Origin: Mytilinidion resinicola | Lineage: Eukaryota > Ascomycota > Dothideomycetes > Mytilinidiales > Mytilinidiaceae | Assembly: GCF_010093595.1 (NCBI RefSeq) | Contig: NW_022985444.1 | Coordinates: forward strand, 1,797,539-1,861,538 | Length of the DNA stretch: 64,000 nt | Direction of reading: 5' to 3' | Part shown: one piece after another, positions 24,049 to 33,496 of the stretch | Layout of the letters: each line of letters starts with the position of its first letter | How positions within the stretch are numbered: position 1 is the stretch's first letter | Made by a program: the position numbers and the translations under genes | The notes under the pieces: generated by a model | Databases searched by the model: none | What the model saw: only the letters and a program-made list of their open reading frames with translations | What the model was told of the DNA's origin: nothing

Positions 24049-25899
24049 ATGGCCTCCGCATCTAAGTCTGCTTCTCTCCTCACTTGTCCTATGTGTCAGT
24101 ATTCAGTGCTCCCGTCGGATAGCTATGTCCTGGAACTGCATTTCGAGCAAGAACATACCCCAGATTCGCCTTTCAGGATCCAAGAAGGCGGCGACGAAGA
24201 CGTGACGGGTGAGAGAGCCCTCCCGCCGCTGCCGCCCCGACCACCTCCCAAACCCTCGCGCTCTCCTCTCCACGAGCCATCTTTGGCGGAAGGCAGCACG
24301 AACGACAACGACACTTCCTCCTCCGACGAGGACGATGACAACACAGTGCTCTGCCCCGACCCCTCCTGCGGCGAGACCATCCTCCTCGCCGAATTGAACG
24401 AGCACCTCGACTTGCACCAAGCGGAGCGGCTGACACTCGATGCGGACGCCGACGACCATCACCATCCCCATCAACAGCATCCACATTCACATTCGCCATC
24501 AGCACTATCATCCACCACCATGCAGACGTTAACCGAAGAACCCGCACCCTCATTCCTAGAGCAGAATTTCAACACGGCGGCCGTGCCCGATGCTCTCCGC
24601 CATGGCGGCAAGGCGGCTAGCGGGCCGCACAAGGCAAAGGGTGCGAAGATCAAGCGGAAGAGGGGGAATTCGTCGGCGAGTGAGAAGAAGACCTCGATTA
24701 GCCGGAGTATTCTGAGCTTTATCCCGTTTTCGTTGAAGAGTTTGGCGAAGGAGCGGAGGGTGCCGGCGGGTGGGGTGAGGTTAGGGGTATGTCTTCCTCT
24801 CTTCGATCTTCATCGTTCATCATCCATCTATGCAATTTGGCTGTTGTCTCTCGTAGGAGGCTGTGCTAATCGACTATCAGAAAGCCGAACTGGGCCCCTA
24901 CGCCTGGGAAGAAAAGATGCCCAAATGGCTCCGCCGCCAACTCGAACAAGGCCCCAAAATCTCCATGGTCAACCGTATCGGCCGTGATGGTCGCCTCATT
25001 CGTCAAGAAGAAGTCCAAAACGAAACTCCGGGCCTCATTCCTATTCTTGCTCAGCTATCCGCCGTCGACAGGACCGTGCAAGCCGCATACTACTGCCACC
25101 CTACCATTCTACACATCGGTAAGACGCCCAATGAGGGTGGTTTCTGCGGGTACCGCAGTATTCAGATATTGGTCTCGTATATCCAGGGTGCACGTGCTCA
25201 GGGCCATGACGAGTTCACCGGGCGCACGCCTGGTATCCTCAAGTTGCAAGATATGATCGAGCTGGCGTGGGACAGGGGTATCAATGATATTGGTAGAGCG
25301 CAGACGGGTGGCATTAAGGATACTAGAAAGTATATTGGCACTCCAGAGGTATGTGCCTTCGTCATTTCCTTGTCATCGCGACTAATCGTGTTACTTCTCA
25401 AGGCACAAGCCCTCTTCCTTAGCTCTCAAATCGACTGCGCTGTCGACGTCTTCAGTGACTCCCCCGATGGTCGTCTCATGGCCCATGAACAACTGTTCAA
25501 CGCTGTGGAGAAGTATTTCCAGAAAGCCGCTATCCCGGACGACCGCTCCAATGTTTTCAAGACGCTGCTGCCGCCTATCTATCTGCAGCAGCCGGGCCAC
25601 TCACTCACGATCGTGGGCTTCGAGAGACGCAAAGACGGATCGTGTAATCTCATCATCTTCGATCCGATGTTCCATACCAGCCCGAGTATGCATAGATTAA
25701 AGGGCAGGAGGAATATCAGGACGCCTAGGCCAGAGGTGTTGCACGCGTATCGCAGAGGCGCGAGACAGTTGAAGATGTATGCTGGATTTGAGATTTTGAT
25801 GTGAGTTCGCTAGCCCTTTTCCGTTCTCTCATTAGCTAATCTTGGTTTCTCTTTAGGTTGACCGCGCATCCACCGTTGTTCCCGGCTTGGGATGTATGA
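24049..25899 (+). CDS. C78-family peptidase (ZUFSP/Mug105-like, zinc-finger N-terminus)
   Basis: Four exons: 24049-24786, 24881-25348, 25403-25800 and 25857-25899; 548 aa. N-terminal C2H2-like motifs: CPMCQYSVLPSDSYVLELHFEQEH and CPDPSCGETILLAELNEHLDLH, spaced like ubiquitin-binding UBZ/MIU-region fingers. A basic Ser-rich linker follows, then the C78 papain-fold domain. The catalytic Cys sits in NEGGFCGYRSIQ, the His in GHSLTIVGFE and the Asp in IIFDPMF; GRTPGILKLQDMIE and TRKYIGTPEAQALF are also conserved. Human ZUP1/ZUFSP cleaves K63-linked ubiquitin chains and acts in genome stability; S. pombe Mug105 is the yeast relative. The same activity here is inferred from family. An alternative acceptor (24857) would add EAVLIDYQ before KAELGPYAWEE. 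The terminal GAT-GTATGA can act as a splice donor instead of a stop, fusing this gene to the next open frame (see findings). Confidence 0.88.
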
Positions 25900-26051
25900 G
25901 AGATTCACTCCCAAAGCCTGTCAGCCTTTGCACTTCCAGCGATCTTAGACTATATGATACCCAGATCATACCATTTATCAACGCATACATGCGCTCGATA
26001 ACAATCAAAACTTCTTTCATCACCTTTTGCTAAACTCTATGTGAACGACAG

Positions 26052-27674
26052 GTACTCCACCAGTTCCCCGACTGCCGTTATCTGTACGTCTTCTTCCGCT
26101 CGTGCACGCTCGGATACGATGTCTACCCCGAAGACCACTTTCTGCGCAACTTCCCATGGCAGAAATACGGCGGCCTTGTCAGCGTTGATGACTCCCGATT
26201 CGCTCGCGCCGAGGCCATGAATCCACTTACTGCGGCTGCCCTCCGCCGTCTTACGTCTGAAGGCGCTGCAGTCTCGTGTTTCAGAGATAGCGGATATGGC
26301 TCTGCTTATTCTGCCGCCGATACTATGGCTTCCCGTGCCATCGCCCGCATTGCTAGTGTTTCGATACAAAGCGCAGCCCAGAGCCGCAGAGTAAGCGCCA
26401 TGGGCCCGCTAGATGGCAGCGCAACGGCTCCACTCAGCGTAGGTCTCAACGAGGTCGATCCCATGCTCAATTATATGAGCATGTACGCTGCAAGTAAATC
26501 GGCCAGTCCGTTCCCTGTAGCGAAGTTCCATCCAGGGTATCTTGGGCCTCATAGCCCTTCGCCTGACGCGAAATTCTTCTATCCGAGCCCTCAGTCTTCT
26601 GGTAGGACTGGATCATCGTCGACACCATACGGATCTTTCCAGTATAGCTCCACTTCGACAGTACACCACAACAGTCCCGTGAGCCTTGACATGAGCGACA
26701 CCAGCGTCCCCTCCTTCGGCGACCTTTGCGGATTCCCTCACAACCACTTCAGCAACCAGGCCGGAGCCTTGCCCGAGTTCTTCAGCGAGACGATTGAGAC
26801 AATCATGCCAGCCTCGCCCCCGAAGTCTTCATCCGATGACCAAAGCCCTCTGAGCCCGCGCACCGCAATGTGGAACGCCAAAACGCGCCAGGAGGTCTTC
26901 TTAGGCCTCACGCACAACCCCGCCCGCCACGGCCCTGCGCCGCCGCCCCATCTCCAGCCCGGCACCGGCCAGCAATACGAGCCGCTCCAATTCAAGCCGC
27001 TCAGCATCAGCCTAGGCGGGCCCCACCTCGGCCACTATCCCACCAACGTCCTCCAGCCATCCGCCACGGGGCCCATCCAACCCCCCCAGATCTCCCCACC
27101 ACCAGCGTCCTCGGGTCTCTACGCCACCACCGCCGCTACTACCACGCCCTCCCCGCCTCGCATCGTAGACCTAGCCGCCGTTGCGCAGCTCACCTACCCC
27201 AGCCCGCCCTACCCCAGCACCCCCCCAAACGCTATCGGCGCCAAACCCAACCAGTTCCAGTACCAGCTCCCGACGGGCATCGTAACCCTCTCGGCCTCGC
27301 CCTTCTCCGGCTCCGACACGCCGACACTGATCTCCTTCACGGGGTTCCGCAGCGCGGAGGACGGGCTGTTGGCGGTGTGCCCGCTTAGCGAGGCGCTGGT
27401 CGCCGAGTATCGGTTTTGGCAGGCGTGCGGGCGGCGCGCGTGTCCGTTTGGGTGTGCGGGCGGCGAGAGGGGGGAGTGGGAGGCGAGGGGGAGGCTGTTT
27501 AGGGATGAGGAGGTTGTGAGAGAGGAGGTGCTTGAGGAGGATGAGGGGGGGTGGGATGGGGTGCAGGAAGTTAAGGTGGAGTATATGGGGGAGGAGATGA
27601 GGGGGGATGGGACGGGGGTTGGGGAAGTAGAGGCGAGGAGGTTGTTTAGGGGGAGGAGTGAGGTGGGGGAGTAG
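26052..27674 (+). CDS. Pro/Ser-rich protein, or C-terminal extension of the C78 peptidase
   Basis: A single open stretch of 541 codons. The first ATG is at 26217 (MNPLTAAALRRL), but the frame is convincingly coding back to 26052 (VLHQFPDCRYLYVFFRS, then GYDVYPEDHFLRNFPWQKYGG) and is preceded by GCTAAAC...GACAG, a good branch and acceptor. Hence an upstream exon is needed. Between 25890 and 26051 the only GT sites are 25894 (GTATGA, the peptidase stop), 25920 (GTCAGC) and 26041. Joining 25893 to 26052 keeps phase and gives a 1087-aa fusion. The body is rich in Pro, Ser and Tyr (disordered), with CGRRACPFGC and an acidic Glu/Gly tail at the end. No family recognised. Confidence 0.65.
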   Translation, partial: VLHQFPDCRYLYVFFRSCTLGYDVYPEDHFLRNFPWQKYGGLVSVDDSRFARAEAMNPLTAAALRRLTSEGAAVSCFRDSGYGSAYSAADTMASRAIARIASVSIQSAAQSRRVSAMGPLDGSATAPLSVGLNEVDPMLNYMSMYAASKSASPFPVAKFHPGYLGPHSPSPDAKFFYPSPQSSGRTGSSSTPYGSFQYSSTSTVHHNSPVSLDMSDTSVPSFGDLCGFPHNHFSNQAGALPEFFSETIETIMPASPPKSSSDDQSPLSPRTAMWNAKTRQEVFLGLTHNPARHGPAPPPHLQPGTGQQYEPLQFKPLSISLGGPHLGHYPTNVLQPSATGPIQPPQISPPPASSGLYATTAATTTPSPPRIVDLAAVAQLTYPSPPYPSTPPNAIGAKPNQFQYQLPTGIVTLSASPFSGSDTPTLISFTGFRSAEDGLLAVCPLSEALVAEYRFWQACGRRACPFGCAGGERGEWEARGRLFRDEEVVREEVLEEDEGGWDGVQEVKVEYMGEEMRGDGTGVGEVEARRLFRGRSEVGE

Positions 27675-28344
27675 GCGGGGGGGTTGAGCCATCTGAGGTT
27701 TGCGCGGACGGTGGTTCGAGAGGGCGGGTTATGAGTGCTCGGTAGGCGTTTTCTTTTCTTTTTTTTTCTTTTTCTTGGTGTAGTCTTTCTTCTCTGGTTG
27801 CGTTGGGTAGGCGGTGTTGTGAGGGATGAGGGGTAAATTCATAAGGTTGTTTTCTTTTCATGGTTCCGCGTACGGAAGACGGGCTATAAGTATGTGCACA
27901 CTTGCTTGCCACTTGCTGGAGATACCCTCACGGGAATTTCGAAAGCCTAGGCGCGCGAAACGTCGAGTTTCATGCAGGTTGCATATCGCACTGCTGTTTG
28001 ACCCGCTGGCTACGGACTAGCTGGGCTGCTCCTTACAGCGGTGTCGAGTAAGCAAGATTAGAGCCAAGTAGGGATGACCGCGTGTGTGCCCAGATTCATG
28101 ACCTGGGAATTGTGTGTTGATGAGGATTTCGAGGTGGAGTTTGGGATTCCTTAGGTCTGGGTTTCTGGGGCATTAGGTACGCTGTCTTGGTATTCTTTGA
28201 GGTGGCCTAGCTGCAAATTCTGAAGGAACAGTCTCAGCTCATGGTCTAACCTTACTGATTGCACAACCCTCGCAATACCGGACCATATCTTGTCTTCATG
28301 AAATGGTCAAGCATATCCCGGGGAAGGCCTCCTCTTTCCATACT
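27675..28344. other. Intergenic, no gene seen
   Basis: Lies between convergent genes. A T/C-rich tract sits at 27747-27777; no coding frame is supported. Confidence 0.5.
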
Positions 28345-28863
28345 TCAGTCAAGCCCAACCCCCTTCTCATCGTGAACTTGCGTGCATGCTGCGTTGCTGC
28401 ATCCCTTGCGCCCATACTTCATGTTGTCGAACCTCCGGCACTTGACATATTCGCAGTCGAGGCCGTCCACGGCACACTGAGCACAAGAGTATCCTCCATC
28501 ACAAGCTATCCTCCTCTTGTGACATCTCTTGCATATCAGACTACGTGTGTGAGGCTGTATGTCCTGCAACTCCTTCACTGCGCCGGGAATACGTCGCTCC
28601 AGCTCCGCCATCTTCCATTCGAGTGTCTGGTTGCGCTCAGATAGGTCTTTCTTTTGCTGCACGAGCACCCTGTTCCCTTTTAGGAGCTCTGAGTACTTCT
28701 GGGAGTTTTCCGACTCTGCTTTCTTCAGGCTCGCTATCTCCAGTTCCAGCGTCTTGTTCCGCTTCTCCAGTCGGTCGACAACCGCATTGTGCTTCTTGCG
28801 GTCTTTGACCATCTTCCGCACCAGTTTCCTAGCCAGAGTGTTGTTGCCTTCAGTTTCAGCCAT
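28345..28863 (-). CDS. Cys-rich coiled-coil family protein, member 2 (no N-terminal knuckle)
   Basis: ATG 28863 (AAG-ATGG context) gives 172 aa. Residues about 10-100 are a basic/acidic coiled coil (LARKLVRKMVKDRKKHNAV, LEKRNKTLELEIASLKK, LEWKMAELERRIPGAVKEL). The C-terminal block is C-x2-C-x6-C-x5-C-x2-C-x6-C-x4-C-x12-C-x4-C-x3-H, ending DEKGVGLD. It lacks the N-terminal C-x2-C-x3-H present in members 1, 3, 4 and 5, and ends short of the basic tail of members 1 and 3. No upstream exon carrying the knuckle was found. It is transcribed away from member 3, with about 0.9 kb between the start codons. Function unknown; zinc binding is inferred from spacing. Confidence 0.75.
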   Translation of the reverse strand: MAETEGNNTLARKLVRKMVKDRKKHNAVVDRLEKRNKTLELEIASLKKAESENSQKYSELLKGNRVLVQQKKDLSERNQTLEWKMAELERRIPGAVKELQDIQPHTRSLICKRCHKRRIACDGGYSCAQCAVDGLDCEYVKCRRFDNMKYGRKGCSNAACTQVHDEKGVGLD

Positions 28864-29782
28864 CTTAGGTATCTTTTGGTGGAGCAGATTCGTATGGAGG
28901 GATCCTATGACTGCAATGTTAATGAAAACCTTGGATTGAAGCAATCTTAGAGGCATGAATACTTGTGGAGCTTAAGTTCTGGAGAGCCAGACCAGATCTG
29001 GATGGGCTCTTAGATGTTGACATTTTTTGGTAGGTGACAGTTGCGAGGACGCAAGTTGAACGACCTGATTGTTAGATGTGAGAGGGGGCGCAGATATGCC
29101 GTTGCGCCTCCATTCACCTAAGGCTCCCCCCGAAGCACCTCCGAATCCCGCAATCACCCAGGTCCGCTACTTCTTCTAACACCTCACCTCTTCAACCCAC
29201 CCAAGTCGTAGGCTCCTCACTTTATTTGGTCCTATCAAAGACAGCTCCTCACCTCTAAAGTAAGGAATCCGCCCGCCTCGTGACTCTCAGCCAGCGGCTG
29301 CTGCGTTGGCCGGGAACCTTCGCCTGTCAGTATGAACGCTCTTCTACCTCCGGAACCAGCCTTAATAGTTCACAGCTCCGACCGTCTCTGGTGCGCTCCA
29401 ACTCCACTGCAGCTGCAGTACCGCAGAATCGACCACCCTATTATCCCTGAATCAACCACCCAAAGGCGGCCCGTCTTAGGCCTAGAGCGAATTGCCTGGC
29501 CACGATTTCCGTCACTCCTCCAACCATTCCAGTCCCTATCCGGTCTTCCTCGGCCAATCTGTTGTTACGACCAGACCACGCATCCCCAACAAGAGCCCGA
29601 CCGCTATCGAGCCTCTGATTCTTGCAGTCTTTCACTCCAACGACCGCACTCAATCTTCTCTCTTATCCGCCGCAGCCAACGGTTTCCCAACACTATCACG
29701 CTACTAGCTTCACCTAGAGACCTAATGACCATAATCAAATCCTTAAATTGAGCTCTATCATAGTGCCCCGAGCCCAATCGAA
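28864..29782. other. Bidirectional promoter region between family members 2 and 3
   Basis: No supported gene. It serves two divergently transcribed paralogues, so co-regulation is possible. Confidence 0.45.
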
Positions 29783-30644
29783 ATGTCCGAACAGATTAGA
29801 CGATGCCCGTTATGTGGCACGCAGCATATTCTGTTCCGCAGCTTGCTTGAAGAGCGGAAGGCGCTGAGAGAGTATCGCAAGGCGGAATCGAACGATGAGG
29901 CCAGTGTCATGGAAGACAGAATCCTGGACGTTTCTCGATCCCGCATCTGCCATAGAAACTACTCCACTATGGTCATGGCTAGCAAGATTGGAGAGTTAGA
30001 GGCTGAGCTAAAGTCTGAGACCAGCAAGATTGGAGGGTTAGAGGCTGAGTTGCAGTCTGAGGCTAGTAAGACGGGGAAATTAGAGGTTGAGCTGAGGTCT
30101 GAACAGACAACCAAAGAAGCTCTGAAGGAAGAAGTTGGGATCTTGGGCGACTTCGTGGGCAAAGACTTCAAGGGTGTGATTGAGGACCTCGAACAGACTC
30201 GCAAGCGCAACAAGACATTGGAGAATATACAGACCGAGTCTAGCCGAACAATAGAACAGCTTCGAAAAGGATGTCGATCACAGGAGGCGTCACGCTGACT
30301 ACTGGAAGCAGAAGGCTCAGGCTATCGCCGATACCCAGACTCCTCGAAAGCTTCAGTGTGCGCGTTGTCATGGGGAGGATCGGAGCTGTGACGGCAAGAT
30401 GCCCTGCAGGCGATGCGTTGGAGCCGGCCGTACTTGCAGGTATAACAGATGCAAGGCATATGAGAAGATGTCACAAGGGAAGGAACGCAAATGCGAGAAC
30501 GAAGATTGTGGAGCTGTTCATAACGAAACTGGCTACGGCTGGGACAAGAACATCGCCAAGGAGGCCAGTCGCAAGCGGAAGCTGGATGATGACATGATGG
30601 AGATGGAGATGAGCAAGACTGGCAAGACTAGAAGAGGAAACTGA
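29783..30644 (+). CDS. Cys-rich coiled-coil family protein, member 3, with 1-base frameshift
   Basis: ATG 29783 begins MSEQIRRCPLCGTQHILFR, with the C-x2-C-x3-H knuckle at residues 8-15. A coiled coil follows with three copies of a 14-residue unit (SKIGELEAELKSE). The first frame ends at TGA 30296-30298. The C-terminal half is in the +1 frame: DHRRRHADYWKQKAQ, then C-x2-C-x6-C-x5-C-x2-C-x6-C-x4-C-x13-C-x4-C-x3-H, NETGYGWDKN and a basic/acidic tail ending TRRGN. Dropping one base near 30263 (CTTCG to CTTG) joins them as IEQLEKDVDHRRRH and gives 286 aa. No plausible intron spans the break. Either a recent pseudogene or a base error. Members 4 and 5 follow on the same strand. Confidence 0.7.
29981..30106 (+). 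repeat. Three tandem 42-base coding repeats
   Basis: Units at 29981, 30023 and 30065, each starting AGCAAG or AGTAAG and encoding 14 residues of coiled coil (SK-x-G-x-LE-x-EL-x-SE). This points to recent expansion by tandem duplication. Confidence 0.85.
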
Positions 30645-31397
30645 TGGTACGCCCTATGATGGTATTGAAATGTACCGGTCGCACGGGTCAGACTGGATGA
30701 TCGCTAGCCAGATCACCACATACTCCCACATACTCCAGATACTCTAGGTGGAGAGCAAGCTTACAATCTTGATTGGTTGTTAGGCCGAACGGAAATCATC
30801 GATGGGCACCGGACAAGTACGAGTGATTCAACTTTCTCTATACTGTATTCTAACGACTGTTTTCTTGGAAATCACCGTAGCTTTGGGCGAAAGGCAGGTG
30901 GAAGTCTAGTCAAGTAGGTCGCGATGATGTAACTTATCAAGGCATCCTACGGCTTTCGAGCTTTCATTATACAATTTCGTGAACGGTGTCAAGGGCAATT
31001 ATTGCATATATAGCAATGAAGGCACTTCATAATAACTCTCGCTCTCACCTTCGTGATTCATCTCCGCTATTACATTACTAGCCCTTAGGATTGGGCACAC
31101 CAATCTTTCACTGACTGGACTCCTGCACTTATCTTCGAATCGATTTGGGACCCATAGGGGTACGCCTAGTAATATCTAGCCCATATGCCCATACTGCATA
31201 CAGTGGTCACAGTGAATACATAGCCCGCAACCTTTCAAAGACCCCCACTCCAAAGCTCAACCGAGCATCTCTTCAGTATTCTGTCATACATCACGCCCCG
31301 ACTAACTCACACCTTCTGTGGCGCGGTAGCCAAATCTTCAACCACCCCACATCCATCACCGCGTTGCCGGCTACGTCTACACACTTTTCACCCCAAC
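30645..31397. other. Intergenic, no gene seen
   Basis: 3' region of member 3 and 5' region of member 4. The C-rich stretch before 31398 looks like a 5' UTR. Confidence 0.5.
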
Positions 31398-32111
31398 ATG
31401 CCGTCCTTCCCCACCGCCTTTTGCGGCGCCTGCGGGCAAGACCACTACGACATCTCCTCCGAAGCCGAGCTGAAGCTCTGGAAGGATCTCGAAGCCGCCA
31501 ATGCCTCCTTTGACTCCCGCGTAGCCTCCGCCATCATCGCCATCCTTCGCGATTGCTCCACGGGCAAAGACTGCTACCTCAAGACTACTATCCATCACGC
31601 GATCCGGGTCGAAGGCGAACGAATCCAGCTGCAGCAAGAGACCTTCGACCTGAAGGCAGAGAAAGATGGTTTGAGAGGGGAGATTCAGCGTCTTCACAAC
31701 AAGCTACTCGATGAACGCGCGGAGAACCGGGACTTGGCTGGAGAGATTGCGATGCTGGTTGGTCAGAAGGAGGAGATGTCTCTGCGCATTCAGGCTCTTG
31801 GGGCCGAGAAGCAGGAGCTGCAGAAGCTCGTCCTCGATGCTGCTGCGAAGGATACTGGAGCTGAGAAGGTGGACAAGGAGACGTCTGATGGGATCTCTGG
31901 CCCGCGGAAGCTGGTCTGCCAGGCCTGCTACGAGAGCTCTGGAACGCCTATCGACATGTGCGATGGGAGGTATCCGTGCACCCAGTGCATGGCGCAAGGT
32001 CATACGTGCCTGTACAGGAATTGTTTCAAGAACCATGGTGGCCGTGGATGCAAGAGCTCCAAGTGTACCATGTGGCATGGGGAGGAGGGGTATGGACATG
32101 ATGAGCTCTAG
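31398..32111 (+). CDS. Cys-rich coiled-coil family protein, member 4 (intact)
   Basis: The one uninterrupted, full-architecture member: 237 aa with no intron. N-terminal knuckle Cys9, Cys12, His16 (FCGACGQDH). Residues about 70-160 are a coiled coil (RIQLQQETFDLKAEKDGLR, IQALGAEKQELQKLV). The C-terminal block uses Cys174, 177, 188, 194, 197, 204, 209, 218, 223 and His227: C-x2-C-x10-C-x5-C-x2-C-x6-C, then C-x8-C-x4-C-x3-H, close to the canonical CCCH spacing. It ends GEEGYGHDEL. Fungal Zn2Cys6 proteins normally carry their cluster near the N-terminus with a regulatory domain behind it; here it is C-terminal and merged with a CCCH-like finger. DNA or RNA binding is possible but not shown. Confidence 0.82.
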   Translation: MPSFPTAFCGACGQDHYDISSEAELKLWKDLEAANASFDSRVASAIIAILRDCSTGKDCYLKTTIHHAIRVEGERIQLQQETFDLKAEKDGLRGEIQRLHNKLLDERAENRDLAGEIAMLVGQKEEMSLRIQALGAEKQELQKLVLDAAAKDTGAEKVDKETSDGISGPRKLVCQACYESSGTPIDMCDGRYPCTQCMAQGHTCLYRNCFKNHGGRGCKSSKCTMWHGEEGYGHDEL

Positions 32112-32671
32112 ACGGTTGGGTTTGATGAAGGCTTTGCTGTGGGGATTGCGTGAATTGAGGGTTGGTTAAAGCGGGAGATTAATTATTCGGAAGGAAGTTT
32201 GAGTAGCTGGTTCTCTCCTTTTGCAGCTCCGAAATCTGCATAAGCTCACACGCAGTTTTCTTATGTGCACTGTGCACGTCTGTTCGCCTTTGTTTGAGGT
32301 GCTTCGGTGTCTTATTATTAATCCAAGGAAGAGGTATATACTAGGGACTACGAGTTTGAGTGGCTTCAAACGCTTCTGATCGGCCTACATCGCCGTTGTC
32401 CGGAATGGTTCAACCAGTTATCAGAATTTGGCAAGAGTGCTCAGAACCTGGGGCGAGAGTGAGTGCACAAGCTTACATCGTAGTTGCAGGGTATGTATTC
32501 ACCGAGTTTGGCCAGTGATGTCAGCGCTGAGAAGAGACTCCTAATCTCAGATGAAGACAAACGCTTCAATAGAACCTTTTCTCTACGACTCCCAGAAACT
32601 TCAACTCCAACCCACACCTCCCTACCCACCAGCACACACCAAGAAACTACCACCCCGTCTCTACAGGCACC
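32112..32671. other. Intergenic
   Basis: No gene seen; promoter and 5' UTR of member 5 at its right end. Confidence 0.5.
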
Positions 32672-33148
32672 ATGGAGTCTCTCATCACCTGCTACCCCCA
32701 AATCCACTGCGGCCACTGCGGCGCCGACCACTACAACCTAACCGGCGAAGAAGAAGACAACCTCTGGAGCATCTCTGATGGGGGAAACCTGAACGCCGAA
32801 ATCATCCCCATCCTCCACGACAACTCGGTCCGAAAGCGCTGCCTATTCGACGTCATCAACCGGAACAACGCCTCTCTCGAGGAACGATTGGAGAAGAAGG
32901 TAGAAGCTTTCACGATCTTGGAGAAGAGATGCCTTGAGCTCCAAAAACACCACACGGATCTCAAGGCGCACTATGATGAGCTGAAGAAGGCGGTTATAGA
33001 GCGAGTGGCGGCGCATGAGAGCAGGATACGAGCTCTATGCAAGGAGAAGATGGCGTTGGAGGAACGGAATAGGCAGATGGAGGCGAATATGGCCGCGTTG
33101 GAGAGGGTTATACCGGGTATGGGTAGGGAACTGGGGGGGATGAATTAG
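32672..33148 (+). CDS. Cys-rich coiled-coil family protein, member 5 (C-terminal block missing)
   Basis: ATG 32672 (ACCATGG context), 158 aa. The N-terminal knuckle is CGHCGADHYNLTGEEE, most like member 4. A coiled coil follows (LEERLEKKVEAF, HYDELKKAVIERV, MALEERNRQMEANM). It ends LERVIPGMGRELGGMN, which aligns with LERRIPGAVKEL of member 2 just before that protein's first zinc Cys. The C-terminal Cys block is absent, and no frame in the next 300 bases contains it; a lone CRSCK at about 33310 is not convincing. It may be a natural knuckle-plus-coil form able to pair with full-length members, or a truncated gene. Confidence 0.7.
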   Translation: MESLITCYPQIHCGHCGADHYNLTGEEEDNLWSISDGGNLNAEIIPILHDNSVRKRCLFDVINRNNASLEERLEKKVEAFTILEKRCLELQKHHTDLKAHYDELKKAVIERVAAHESRIRALCKEKMALEERNRQMEANMAALERVIPGMGRELGGMN

Positions 33149-33496
33149 CCGGATGTCTGATGTAGCATATGAGCAGTTGCGACACTGAAGATAAGCAGAT
33201 CTGGTGGATGTTTGCTAGCGGGCGTCAGCAGTGGCTAGGATTGAAACGTCTAGAGAAGTCGGGTGCTCACATGTTTGACGCTTTAAAGGACCTCCGGCGA
33301 TATCAAGCCTGTAGAAGCTGTAAAGGGGAAGCTGTGGCCCTTGGATTACCTTTGATTGCTAACCAACAATAATAGACACTGTAAATTGATTCTGGTGCAA
33401 AATCAAGAGCGAAATAGGCATGAATCTTGACCAGGAAATTCACGGAATACTAATGAAGCCATGTTTTTGAGAGACTTCCTAGCTAGTTGATCACAC

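Noticed and set aside
26037..26369. Minus-strand 110-codon frame before the Pro/Ser-rich protein
   Set aside because: Antisense shadow of the plus-strand coding exon.
33169..33372. Possible lost zinc block of family member 5 (RYQACRSCKGE)
   Set aside because: Only one CxxC pair; none of the other eight ligands follow in any frame.
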